From: UBA8437 sp003445035
GTDB lineage: Bacteria; Planctomycetota; Planctomycetia; Planctomycetales; Planctomycetaceae
Reading direction: 5' to 3'
DNA: 10,270 bases
NCBI GenBank assembly: GCA_937901285.1
Contig: CALCHI010000017.1
Location: forward strand, 1-10,270
Part shown: piece after piece, positions 1 to 7,800 of the stretch
How the letters are laid out: each line of letters opens with the position of its first letter
Numbering within the stretch: position 1 is the stretch's first letter
Made by a program: the position numbers and the translations under genes
The notes under the pieces: generated by a model
What the model was told of the DNA's origin: nothing
Databases searched by the model: none
The model's input: the letters and a program-made list of their open reading frames with translations, nothing else

Positions 1-557
1 AGAAAAATGTCCAGCAGCAGCAGATCCAGCAGCAGCAGGAGGTCCAGCAGCAGGTTCCGAATCAGTCCGGGCAGAACAACGCGATAGGGTTGTTTCTCGG
101 ACAGTCGCGAGCAGGCGAACAAGATGGCCAGGGGCCACGGGGAGGAGAGCGGGATCTCGCGACCCGTGATGACCAGCAGGTGCACGCTGACATCGCCGGT
201 GGGCTCTCGGTCGACTTCGAGATTCCCACCGGAGGCCAGACCTTGCGGTTTGCCACGACCGGTGAGAACCCGAAGCTGGAATTGTCGATGCGACCTCGTG
301 AGTCGATTCAGCAGGGGTTGAACCTGTTGTGGACGATGGCCTGGCTGGGTGTGGGAATCGGCGTGATCGTCGCCCTGCGTCGTCCCGGGACACTGGACCT
401 GTTGCGGCGGCACCTGGCCAAGGGATTGCTTGGCGTGGGGCTGATCAGCTTCCTGTTGCTGCCCGGTGGCCTGGCATGGCTCGGCTTTGCCGTGTTCCTG
501 GCCGGCCTGGTCATCTTTGCCTTCCAGAATCGCGTGGCCGGTGTCACTGGCGGCTGA
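1..557 (+). CDS. C-terminal part of a Gln-rich membrane protein of unknown function (5' end outside window)
   Basis: The frame is open from the left edge; the first full codon is at position 3 and TGA is at 555-557, giving 184 visible residues. They begin with a glutamine-rich stretch (runs of 4, 4 and 3 Gln separated by Ile, Glu-Val and Val, residues 4-17). A polar Gly/Gln/Arg-rich linker follows to about residue 65. Next comes a probable beta-rich segment (residues 66-100, containing DFEIPTGGQTLRF). Two or three hydrophobic segments follow, at about 105-125 and 140-175, the second long enough to be a hairpin of two helices. The protein is therefore probably membrane-anchored at its C-terminus with the preceding part outside the bilayer. 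A TTG at 90 could start a shorter frame, but coding sequence clearly continues upstream of it, so I treat the gene as truncated by the window. I do not recognise the family. It converges on the next gene with 4 bases between stops. Confidence 0.75.
   Translation, partial: KNVQQQQIQQQQEVQQQVPNQSGQNNAIGLFLGQSRAGEQDGQGPRGGERDLATRDDQQVHADIAGGLSVDFEIPTGGQTLRFATTGENPKLELSMRPRESIQQGLNLLWTMAWLGVGIGVIVALRRPGTLDLLRRHLAKGLLGVGLISFLLLPGGLAWLGFAVFLAGLVIFAFQNRVAGVTGG
9..53 (+). repeat. Imperfect CAG-rich tandem repeat coding for poly-Gln runs
   Basis: Three CAG runs (four, four and three copies) are each preceded by GTC or ATC (GTC at 9-11, ATC at 24-26, GAG-GTC at 39-44). The unit is roughly gtc/atc-(cag)3-4. 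It lies in frame inside the partial gene at the left edge and encodes Gln runs. It may extend to the left, beyond the window. Copy-number variation here would change protein length without a frameshift. Confidence 0.8.
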
Positions 558-561
558 GGCG

Positions 562-1935
562 TCAGTCCTTCGAGCGTCTGGTCGGGACTTTCCAGCGGGC
601 GAATTCGAGCGGCACCGGCACCTTGATGATCTGGGTCGGGGCCTGGTAGACGAACCGCCAGTCCCGTGGCCGGCCCTCGAGGTTCTTGAAGTGGTAGGCC
701 AGTTCCGCCGTGCCGTCACCCAGGCGAAGAGTCTCGAAGCGATCGTAGGCGACCTGGCGAACGGATTTCTTGTCGGAGGCGGGGACCAGGTGGGCCCGGT
801 TGTAGAGCATCCACAGGCGATGCGATTCGAATGCCGGCCCGCCCGATTCGTATTGGACGGTGATGCCGAAGGTGGCATCGAACCGATCCCTGTCGGCGGG
901 AGATTGTCGGATGGAGGTCAGCACGACGGCGATGCCGGCCCGTCTGTGCACGACCGGTTTGGCTGCGACCGGGCCCTGGAAGACGAACTCCTGAGACCCG
1001 GCGGCCAACCAGACATCGGCTGTTCCCGTCAGTTGGACTTCACGGGGAATCTCGTCACCAGGGGTCTGGAAGTCGATCCGGAGTTGCAGGCCGGGGTCAC
1101 TGCCTTCCAGCGGCAATTCGAGCGTGGCTTCGGGGCTTCGCGGGTCCAGTGGTTTCGTGCGGTCGTCGTCGAATTGGCCGGTCGCACGGAAGTTCGCGGG
1201 ACGACAGACGAGGTAGAGTGGTCGCAGTCGAGGTTCGGCCATCCACGACAGTCTCAACGGCAGCAGGTGGCGATCGCTGTCAGGGATCGGTTTCGGGGTC
1301 GCCGTCGTTGCGGTGACCCGAAAGGGTCCCGAGAGGGCGATCGACCGGTCGATCTTGCGGCCCGTGCGAGCGACCAGCGTGCTGGCTCCGTCGCGGTAGA
1401 CCAGGTCGAGCTTGGCGCGTGACATCACGGCATCAATCGCCTGCCAGTAAGTGGCGCGGACCAGCTTGATCGGCACCGATCGCCGCAACTGCCTGGAGGA
1501 CAACCGGTGCAGCGTCAACCGATTTCCCGTCTGCCTGGAGATCGAAGCGACCAGTGTCTCCAGGGTTGGGCGGCCACTGAGGGTCACCTGGGATGCCCGG
1601 GCCGAACGGGTTGCGGTGGTGCGTTCGAGTGTGCGAATCAGCCGGCGAACGGCGACTCGTGTGGCGACGTTCTTGACCGTGTCGGGAGCGGGCAGGTGTT
1701 CGAGAATGGCTGGTCCGAGCGCCAGCAGTCGGCGTCGAGCACTTTCTCGTACGGCTCGCCGGCTGTTGCCGAGATCGTTGACCAACCGTTTGACCGGACC
1801 GGAGAGATCCGTTTTCGACTTGGCCGGTGGTGGTTCGGCCGCGGAAAGTGCAAGCGAGCACGACGTGACGACACACACACACAGGCTCGCCATCGCGGCA
1901 TTCGAGAATCGGGCCAGCGGGAATTCAGACCGCAT
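562..1935 (-). CDS. Exported protein of unknown function with N-terminal HEAT-like and secretin-N-like regions
   Basis: 457 residues. The N-terminus has Arg2 and Arg9, a hydrophobic core at about 15-31 and small residues near 32-33 (LSAAE), which fits a Sec signal peptide. V23-T24-S25-C26 also matches a lipobox, but the hydrophobic stretch continues past the Cys, so a lipoprotein is less likely. Residues 46-82 (VKRLVNDLGN, then RESARRRLLALG) resemble a single degenerate HEAT-like repeat. Residues about 117-190 (TLETLVASISRQTGNRLTL, then TYWQAIDAVMSRAKLDLVY) resemble the STN/secretin N-terminal fold. The remainder (about 200-457) is probably beta-rich and unrecognised; it ends in a basic tail. 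The start at 1935 is chosen because it gives the complete signal peptide. No good Shine-Dalgarno sequence precedes it, and Met15 is an alternative start. The gene is transcribed away from the DtxR-family gene and converges on the partial gene to its left. Function is unknown; export is the only confident inference. Confidence 0.8.
   Translation of the reverse strand: MRSEFPLARFSNAAMASLCVCVVTSCSLALSAAEPPPAKSKTDLSGPVKRLVNDLGNSRRAVRESARRRLLALGPAILEHLPAPDTVKNVATRVAVRRLIRTLERTTATRSARASQVTLSGRPTLETLVASISRQTGNRLTLHRLSSRQLRRSVPIKLVRATYWQAIDAVMSRAKLDLVYRDGASTLVARTGRKIDRSIALSGPFRVTATTATPKPIPDSDRHLLPLRLSWMAEPRLRPLYLVCRPANFRATGQFDDDRTKPLDPRSPEATLELPLEGSDPGLQLRIDFQTPGDEIPREVQLTGTADVWLAAGSQEFVFQGPVAAKPVVHRRAGIAVVLTSIRQSPADRDRFDATFGITVQYESGGPAFESHRLWMLYNRAHLVPASDKKSVRQVAYDRFETLRLGDGTAELAYHFKNLEGRPRDWRFVYQAPTQIIKVPVPLEFARWKVPTRRSKD
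1871..1882. repeat. (AC)6 dinucleotide tract inside the signal-peptide codons
   Basis: Six uninterrupted AC units, read as GT repeats on the minus strand, encode the Cys-Val-Cys-Val part of the signal peptide of the 457-residue exported protein. Gain or loss of one unit would shift the frame. Six units is short for a phase-variable tract, so this records a sequence fact rather than a claim of switching. Confidence 0.75.
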
Positions 1936-2041
1936 GAGAGCCAGTCCGTGTCGGGGAGGAGATCGCCGGGTTCGACGATCCTCGTGCCGTTCAGTCTACG
2001 ACAGGGGGCGGTGTGATGCACGGCGTGTTGGGTGACGGTGA

Positions 2042-2070
2042 TTGACTCGAACCGGGACAGGAGATGTAAT
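2042..2070 (+). promoter_or_regulatory. Sigma-70-like promoter for the DtxR-family gene
   Basis: TTGACT (2042-2047) and TGTAAT (2065-2070) are separated by 17 bases; each hexamer matches the consensus at five of six positions. The predicted transcription start, about seven bases downstream (near 2077), leaves a leader of only about 16 bases before the ATG at 2093, just enough for the GAGGAG ribosome binding site. The match is notable in such GC-rich sequence. It has not been tested. Confidence 0.6.
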
Positions 2071-2078
2071 CGGGGACT

Positions 2079-2084
2079 GAGGAG
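2079..2084 (+). promoter_or_regulatory. Ribosome binding site that decides the start of the DtxR-family gene
   Basis: GAGGAG lies 8 bases before ATG 2093 but only 2 bases before the in-frame GTG at 2087. Ordinary spacing therefore favours ATG 2093 as the start. The short leader predicted from the upstream promoter is compatible with it. Confidence 0.65.
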
Positions 2085-2092
2085 CCGTGTGG

Positions 2093-2758
2093 ATGCCAAG
2101 CCTGACCGTCGAAAATTATCTGAAGGCCATCCTGCAGATCGGGTTGCGCGAAAGTGCCGAATGGGTGTCCGCCGGCCAGGTCGCCCAGGCACTGGGCGTG
2201 TCTCCGGGAACGGTCACCAGCATGCACAAAACGCTGGGGGAAGCCGACCTGGTCGTGTATCGACCCTACGAGGGCGTGTGTCTGACCGAGGCGGGGCAGA
2301 TGCTGGGAATGAGGGTGCTGCGTCGGCATCGGCTGATCGAGCAGTTCCTGGTCGAGACGCTGGGATTGTCGTGGGACCAGGTTCACGAGGAGGCCGAACA
2401 CATGGAGCATGCCGTCAGCGACGACCTGGTCGAGCGGATCGACGAGTTCCTGGGGCGGCCGCGGTTCGATCCTCATGGAGATCCGATTCCCACCGCCACC
2501 GGCACGTGGCCCGAGACGGTTGAGAGTGCGACGACGTTGGCCAGTTGTCCTCCCGGCAGCACCGTGCGGGTGGTGCGAGTTACGGACCAGGGGGCCGAGT
2601 TCCTGCAGTTCCTGACCCACAACGGAGTGGCGCTGGGGGTCGAGGGGCGGGTGGTGTCGAACAACGCGACTGCGGGCACGGTGATGCTGGAAATCGACGG
2701 CGCGGCGGTGTCGCTGGGTGGCCAGGAAGCCGCACAATTGATGGTCGACCGGCTGTAG
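2093..2758 (+). CDS. DtxR/MntR-family metal-dependent transcriptional repressor
   Basis: 221 residues from ATG 2093. Family members are cytoplasmic dimers that bind operators when loaded with Mn(II) or Fe(II) and control metal uptake or efflux genes. A winged helix-turn-helix lies at about 4-62 (AQALGVSPGTVTSMHKTLGE). The dimerisation and metal-binding helices are at 65-120, and a C-terminal FeoA/SH3-like domain spans about 145-221, as in full-length DtxR rather than the shorter Bacillus MntR. By alignment from memory, His79, Glu83, His98, Glu105 and His106 match the DtxR metal ligands. Position 102 is Glu, as in MntR, not the Cys of DtxR/IdeR. The N-terminal ligand (Met10 in DtxR, Asp8 in MntR) is Asn8, and MntR Glu11 is Lys11. 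The metal therefore cannot be assigned from sequence, though Glu102 leans towards manganese. The gene has its own promoter, is divergent from the exported-protein gene and converges on the metal-ATPase/SPFH operon. It is the natural candidate regulator of that operon. Confidence 0.92.
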   Translation: MPSLTVENYLKAILQIGLRESAEWVSAGQVAQALGVSPGTVTSMHKTLGEADLVVYRPYEGVCLTEAGQMLGMRVLRRHRLIEQFLVETLGLSWDQVHEEAEHMEHAVSDDLVERIDEFLGRPRFDPHGDPIPTATGTWPETVESATTLASCPPGSTVRVVRVTDQGAEFLQFLTHNGVALGVEGRVVSNNATAGTVMLEIDGAAVSLGGQEAAQLMVDRL

Positions 2759-2779
2759 AGACCGCCGGGGGCGGTTTCT
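2757..2779. terminator. Bidirectional hairpin between the convergent DtxR-family gene and the hflK-like gene
   Basis: A ten-pair stem (arms 2757-2766 and 2770-2779, one G-T wobble, core ACCGCC/GGCGGT) has a GGG loop. It sits exactly between the two stop codons and overlaps the last bases of each. On the plus strand the arm ends in GTTTCT, a short T-rich run. On the minus strand no T-run follows, so intrinsic termination is more plausible for the plus-strand gene. In the other direction it may serve mainly to stabilise the 3' end. Confidence 0.5.
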
Positions 2780-3807
2780 CACTTGCCCGATTCTCTGAGG
2801 ATCGTCAGGTCGACGGGTCGTCCGGAGTCGAGCACGACCTTGGCTGCCACCTTGGCGAAGATCGCTCCGATGGTGTCCAGGTACATCCGTCTCATGGCCA
2901 GGTACCGTACGGCGGCGTAGTCCTGGAGTCCGCTCTGGGCTTCCCTCTGGATCTGGGTCACCAGCTGGTTGAAGCGGGCCGCTTCACCCTGTGCGGCGGC
3001 CACGGTCCGGCTGCGGTAGCCTTCGGCTTCGAGCCTGGTCCGTTCGGCGTCGGCCTCGCGTTCGAATGTCCGCTTCCCCTCGTATGCCCGTGCGTTGTTG
3101 ATGTGTGTTTCACGTTCGGCCCGTGCGTTCATCACTTCCAGGAATTCGGCCTTGGCCTGGATCGGGGGATACACGGCCCCAACGGTGACATCGTCGACGA
3201 CGAGGCCGAGTTGCTGTTCGGGGAGCGTGGCGGCCAGGTGGCCGACCAGGACGTTGCGGAGCCGATTTCGCCCGTGGACGTAGACGAAGTCGACACCGCT
3301 GCCGCTGACGGTGTCGGCGACCAGCGATTCGACCAGGGATCTCAGCCGGGCACGCGGTTCCGATTCGCCGAACAAAAACCGGTCGATGGCGTCAACGTGG
3401 TAGTGGACGGTGACTTGAAGATTGAGGATGTTGCGGTCACCGGTGAGAAACTGGGACTGGTGGGCGGGGTCGACGTCGGTGAGGAAGCTGGCTGCGGCGT
3501 CTCCGTTGAGCTCCGGGCCGAATTCGGGCAGGCCAATCGTCAGCGTACGGACCTCGTGGGTGTTGACGCGGTCGACTTGTGCCAGCGGCCACGGCAGGTC
3601 CCACCGCAGGCCACTTGGCGAGATCTCCACCCGGCCTGCGTCGTTGCGGACCAGCCGACCGAAACGGCGGACCACCGCCTGCTGGTTGCCCTGGACGATG
3701 TAGAACCCACTGACCAGCCAGGCCAGCAGCACGGCGGCTGTTGGCAGCCACAGCGGCAGACGGATCCGGTTCCGGGGGCGAGCGTCCTGGTCGGGACGAT
3801 TGGTCAT
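2779..3807 (-). CDS. hflK: HflK-like SPFH/Band 7 membrane protein
   Basis: 342 residues. HflK proteins form a membrane-anchored ring or cage with HflC that binds FtsH and limits its proteolysis of membrane proteins; the SPFH part lies on the periplasmic side in E. coli. There is a short basic N-terminus, one membrane helix at about 18-37, and an SPFH domain from about 38 to 215 with the HflK-type motif FLTGDRNILNLQVTVHYHV (120-138). A long charged coiled coil (about 217-290) precedes the HflK-like end (YLAMRRMYLDTIGAIF, 302-317). It is last in the operon. Its ATG overlaps the TGA of the hflC-like gene (ATGA, 3804-3807), and AGGAGG lies 7 bases upstream, so coupled translation is likely. A divergent stretch at about 95-118 interrupts the usual spacing before the LTGD motif. 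HflK is favoured over HflC by that motif and by the C-terminal YLDTI pattern. Confidence 0.85.
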   Translation of the reverse strand: MTNRPDQDARPRNRIRLPLWLPTAAVLLAWLVSGFYIVQGNQQAVVRRFGRLVRNDAGRVEISPSGLRWDLPWPLAQVDRVNTHEVRTLTIGLPEFGPELNGDAAASFLTDVDPAHQSQFLTGDRNILNLQVTVHYHVDAIDRFLFGESEPRARLRSLVESLVADTVSGSGVDFVYVHGRNRLRNVLVGHLAATLPEQQLGLVVDDVTVGAVYPPIQAKAEFLEVMNARAERETHINNARAYEGKRTFEREADAERTRLEAEGYRSRTVAAAQGEAARFNQLVTQIQREAQSGLQDYAAVRYLAMRRMYLDTIGAIFAKVAAKVVLDSGRPVDLTILRESGK

Positions 3808-4880
3808 CGATCGTCCTCCTGACTCGAGGTCGACGTGGCAGGAGTCGCCGCCGGTGGTGGCGAACTGGCCGACCGTGTGGCGGGCACGCCCTGGGTCAGC
3901 AATTTCAGCAATTCGCTGGATCCCGACAGCACCAGGGTGGTGCGGTCATTGAGAATGCGGCGGTAACTCTCCAGCGTGCGGGTGAAGCGGTAGAACTCGA
4001 CGTCGCGACGATGGGCCTGGTTGAGAATCGAGAGGCTTTCGGCGTCGGCGTCAGCCCGAATCAACTCGGCCTCCCGACGCGCGTTGGCCAGGATCTGGCT
4101 GTACTGCAGATCGGCCTGGCTCTTGATCTTGGTGTTCTCGGCCAACCCGTCGCTGCGGTATTGCTCGGCGATCTTCTTCCGCTCCGTCTTCATTCTCTCG
4201 TAGACGGCCACCTGGTTCTGTTGCGGGAAGTTCAGCCGCTTGATACGGACATCGATCAACGCGATGCCGTAACGATCGTGGACCAGTTGAGACAATTCGT
4301 CGCGAACGGCCTGGGGAATCGCCACCAGGCGACCCGCCTCGATTTTTTCCGGTCCGGACTGGGAACTGTCGACATCGACCAGCTGATCGAATTCGGTCTC
4401 GCCGAGCTTGGTTCTCAGAGCCGGCAGGACATGTTCGGAGAGCCGGATTTGGGCAGTCTCGGTGTTGCCGAGCGCTGTGAAAAAGCGATAAAGCGGCCGG
4501 GATGACCAGTTTGAGTCGTCGTCGCCGGCTGTGTCCGGAGTGGCGATTCGCCAGCAGAGGTAGGCGTCGACGGTGATGTTCTTCTTGTCGGACGTGACCA
4601 TTTCGCCACCGGGGGGGTCGTAGATCCGGGTGCGGGCATCGAAGGGGCGGACGGTTTCGATTGGCCAGGGGAGTTTCCAGTTCAGACCGCGATCAACGGG
4701 TTGATCGAGGACGCGGACGACCTGTCCGAGCCGTTCGACGAGCACCCATTCGGATTCGTCAACGAACGTGCAGGAGGATCCGGCGAGACCGCAGGCGATG
4801 GCGAGTCCGACGACCGCCAGTGGGACGCGTGCGCGTGAGGGGCGGTTGCCATCGATCGGCGTGGGGGCGTTATCGTTCAT
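3804..4880 (-). CDS. hflC: HflC-like SPFH/Band 7 membrane protein
   Basis: 358 residues. HflC is the partner of HflK in the FtsH-associated membrane complex. A membrane helix lies at about 18-38, followed by an SPFH domain. HflC-specific patterns are MVTSDKKNITVDAYLCWRI (94-112), RMKTERKKIAEQYRSDG (229-245), an Ala/Glu-rich coiled coil (245-290) and DVEFYRFTRTLESYRRIL (293-310). The last closely matches the E. coli HflC pattern PDFYAFIRSLRAYE as I recall it. A Pro/Ala/Ser/Thr-rich tail (333-353) ends the protein. A Cys at 37 does not sit in a good lipobox. The gene is second in the operon; its start overlaps the last 11 bases of the ATPase-fusion gene. GGGAG lies 7 bases before its ATG, within a short palindrome. 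The order hflC then hflK is the reverse of E. coli hflK-hflC. Confidence 0.88.
   Translation of the reverse strand: MNDNAPTPIDGNRPSRARVPLAVVGLAIACGLAGSSCTFVDESEWVLVERLGQVVRVLDQPVDRGLNWKLPWPIETVRPFDARTRIYDPPGGEMVTSDKKNITVDAYLCWRIATPDTAGDDDSNWSSRPLYRFFTALGNTETAQIRLSEHVLPALRTKLGETEFDQLVDVDSSQSGPEKIEAGRLVAIPQAVRDELSQLVHDRYGIALIDVRIKRLNFPQQNQVAVYERMKTERKKIAEQYRSDGLAENTKIKSQADLQYSQILANARREAELIRADADAESLSILNQAHRRDVEFYRFTRTLESYRRILNDRTTLVLSGSSELLKLLTQGVPATRSASSPPPAATPATSTSSQEDDR
3815..3820 (-). promoter_or_regulatory. Strong ribosome binding site of the hflK-like gene
   Basis: On the minus strand AGGAGG precedes the ATG at 3807 by 7 bases, inside the end of the hflC-like coding region. It confirms this start and points to efficient re-initiation after the overlapping TGA. 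Confidence 0.75.
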
Positions 4881-7800
4881 CGGGAGTCTCCCGGTCGGTT
4901 GTCGCAGGTCGGGGTGGCGAGACGATCTGTTCCTCGTCGTCGCCAGGTGCGAGCGAGGGTGAAAGCAGAGGCAGTCCGCGGGTGCGGGGATCGGTCAGCA
5001 TCAGGTGCTTGCGACCGGTGGCACGGGGGTCGAGCACGGTCAGCGTCCTTCCGGAAAGCGCCTCGTCAATGGCCTGGAAATAGAGGTGCAGTTTCGAGAT
5101 GTCGCGGGTTTCCGGTGGCTGGGTGCCGGCAGCGAGCAGCTTGTTGTGGCGGTTGGCCTGGGCGTGCGCCTTCGACCGCGTGTCGGCGGCGGCGGCACGT
5201 GCCGAGTCGAGGGTGGCGGCGGATTCGCCGGAGAGCATTTTGCCGTCGAGCAGAGCCCGCCACGTGTCGGGATCGGCCAACGACCAGTTCGATATTTCGA
5301 GTTGGTGTCCTGTGGCGGCGGGAGTGTCGCCGGTGCGGACAGTCGAGTTGAGGAAGGAGATGGCCCGGGCACCGGCGGCGGCGAGCAGCCGTCGGGCGTA
5401 GTATCCTTCGGCCTCGTTGATCAACCGTTCGCGTTCTTCGAGCGCATCGGCGACTTGGCGGTAGGCGGCAACGACCTGCCGAGGTGGATGGACGTCCAGC
5501 AGCTGGAGGTCGACGATCTCGAGTCCGAGCCGGTAGGGCGTGACGGCTATCCGGACAGCGTCCAGGCAGTCGGTTTGCAGTTGCCCCCGGCGATCGGCCA
5601 TCAGGTCGGCGAGCGAAGCGGTGGCCGCGATTTCGCGAATCGCACTCTCGGCCGCCGCCCGCAACAGCTGTTCGGGCTCTGCGGTCTCGAAGGCGTAAAG
5701 ACGCAGGTTGTCGCTGCTGCCGATCCGGTATTCGACCACCGCGGTCAACTCGACCAGCACCTCGTCGCCGGTCACCAGTTGCGATTCGTCCAGCAGGGAC
5801 GATTCCAGGGCAAGTCCATCGTCGTCAGCAGTCCGATCGTGCCGGCTGTTCCACTCCACGGGTGAGACGTAGACTCCCGATTCGTTGGCGGATTTCCCCG
5901 AAGGGTCGTGCCGGAATCCGATCGGCAGAGCCCGGATTCGGAACAGCTTTTCTCGATGAACGACTTCGAGAGGTTCCGGCCACCGCCAGTGCCACCCGGA
6001 ACCGAGGTCCTTGTGCCAACTCCCGAATCTCGCGACCACGGCGTTTTCGTCTGCGGGGATGACGGTGATGCCCGAGATACACCAGGCGAACAGCAGCGAG
6101 GCGGCGACGAGCTTGAGTCCAAGTTGCCAGTGGCGGAGGGCGTGGAAGGTGAGTCGCGAGGGCGAGAGTGTCTCGGTGATCCTGGTGGCGGTGTCACCCA
6201 GGGAACGTGCCAGGGCACTCCATCGGGTTTCGTGCCAACGTTGGAACCAGAGCAGCCGCAGCGCGTTGAGCATCACGGCCAGCGAGGAACACTCGTGGAA
6301 GATGGCCGCGGCAGCCGGTGTCAACAGGCCGATGGCCCCCAGCAGGATCCCGAGTCCGTTCATGCCGAATGCGAACAACCAGATGCTCTGGCGGATGACT
6401 CGGACGAGCTGCTTCGAGAGCAGAAACAGGCCGGGAAGTGGTCTGAGCGGGTCGCCCATCAGGACCAGGTCGCCCGCCTCGGCGGCGATGTCGCTGCCGA
6501 CTCCTCCCAGTGCGATGCCCACCGTGGCCGTGGCCAGGGCGGGTGCGTCATTGACGCCATCGCCGACCATCGCCACCTGCCGTCCCTCGTCTTCGGCTGC
6601 CGTGATCCAGCTGGCCTTTTCAGCGGGCAGCATCTCGCTCTCGACCAAATCGAGAGCCGGCAGCCCTGTTGCCACGGTGGCCGCCGGTTCCGGCCGGTCC
6701 CCGGTCAGCAACACCACCTGGCCGATGCCGTTCTGCTTGAGCTGGTCGAGCACGTCGGCCGATTCGGTTCTCGGATCGTCGGTCACTCCGATGGCCCCGG
6801 CCCAGCGGCCGTCGATGGCGATCTGGATGGCGGTTTGTCCGGACGAAATGAGTTCCCCGATCACGTTCTCGGCCGATTCGTCGATCTCCACGTCGTGCTG
6901 TTCGAGCAGCCGTCGATTGCCGACAAGGACGCTGCGGGGTTCGTCACCGGGTCGGTCGGATGACAGCGTGGCGGTGACACCGAACCCGGGTTCAGCCGAG
7001 AAGCTCTCGGGAGTTGGGACGACCATCCCGCGGTTCTCCGCCTCGCGGACGACCAGCCGGGCCAGCACATGCTCGCTGGTCCGTTCGGCTGCTGCGGCGA
7101 TGCGGAGCAACTCGTCGGGTTCGAGTCCACTTCCCGGTGCGGGCTGAACCAGCCCGAGTGTTGGTTCACCTCGAGTCAGTGTCCCGGTCTTGTCGAAGGC
7201 GAACGTGTCGACCCGAGCAAGTCGTTCGAGAGCTTCCGAGCCCTTGACGACGACGCCTTCTCGGGCCAGCCAGGCCATGGCGGCCATCACCGCGCTGGGA
7301 GTGGCCAGGATCAGTGGACAGGGGCAGGCGACCACCAGCACCGCCAGGGCCGGCAGGTATCCGGATTCCCACGTGCCCGCCTCTCCGAGGAAACGCCAGC
7401 CGACGAGGGTCAGCAGTGCGGTGCCGAGCACGGCGGGCAGGAACAGGCGGGCCAGCCGGTCGGCGGTCCGTTCCAGCGGCGCCTTGCGCTGGGTGGCCTC
7501 GGCAACCAGGGTGATCACCTGTCCCAGTGTCGACTGGTCGCCGATTCGTTCGGTGTTGATCACCAGGGCGCCGAACTGGTTGAGCGTGCCGCTGTAGACC
7601 GAGTCTCCGGCCACCTTGTCGATTGGCAGACTCTCTCCGGTCAACGCCGACTGGTCGACGGACGAGGTTCCCGAGTGGACTCGTCCGTCGACGGGCATCC
7701 GTTCGCCGGGCCGCACGACCACCTGGTCCCCCACGGCAAGCTCTTCGACCGCCACGTCGGTTTCCACGTCGCCGACCAGACGATGTGCGATGCGGGGGCA

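Noticed and set aside
9..53. CAG repeats as a CRISPR array
   Set aside because: The units are short, contiguous, in frame and without spacers; they simply encode glutamines.
90..92. TTG as start of the first gene
   Set aside because: The frame is open and coding-like (Gln-rich repeat) to the left edge, so the gene is cut by the window rather than starting here.
466..1422. Open frame of 318 codons on the plus strand
   Set aside because: It is antisense to the exported-protein gene, which has a signal peptide and sensible composition. The plus-strand translation looks like GC-rich shadow sequence with no recognisable motif.
1936..2041. Promoter for the exported-protein gene
   Set aside because: A TAGACT-like hexamer is present on the minus strand but no paired -35 is convincing.
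2087..2089. GTG as start of the DtxR-family gene
   Set aside because: It is only 2 bases from the ribosome binding site; ATG at 2093 has normal spacing.
2545..3822. Open frame of 425 codons on the plus strand
   Set aside because: It overlaps the DtxR-family gene in another frame and runs antisense to the whole hflK-like gene; both overlapped genes have clear family motifs.
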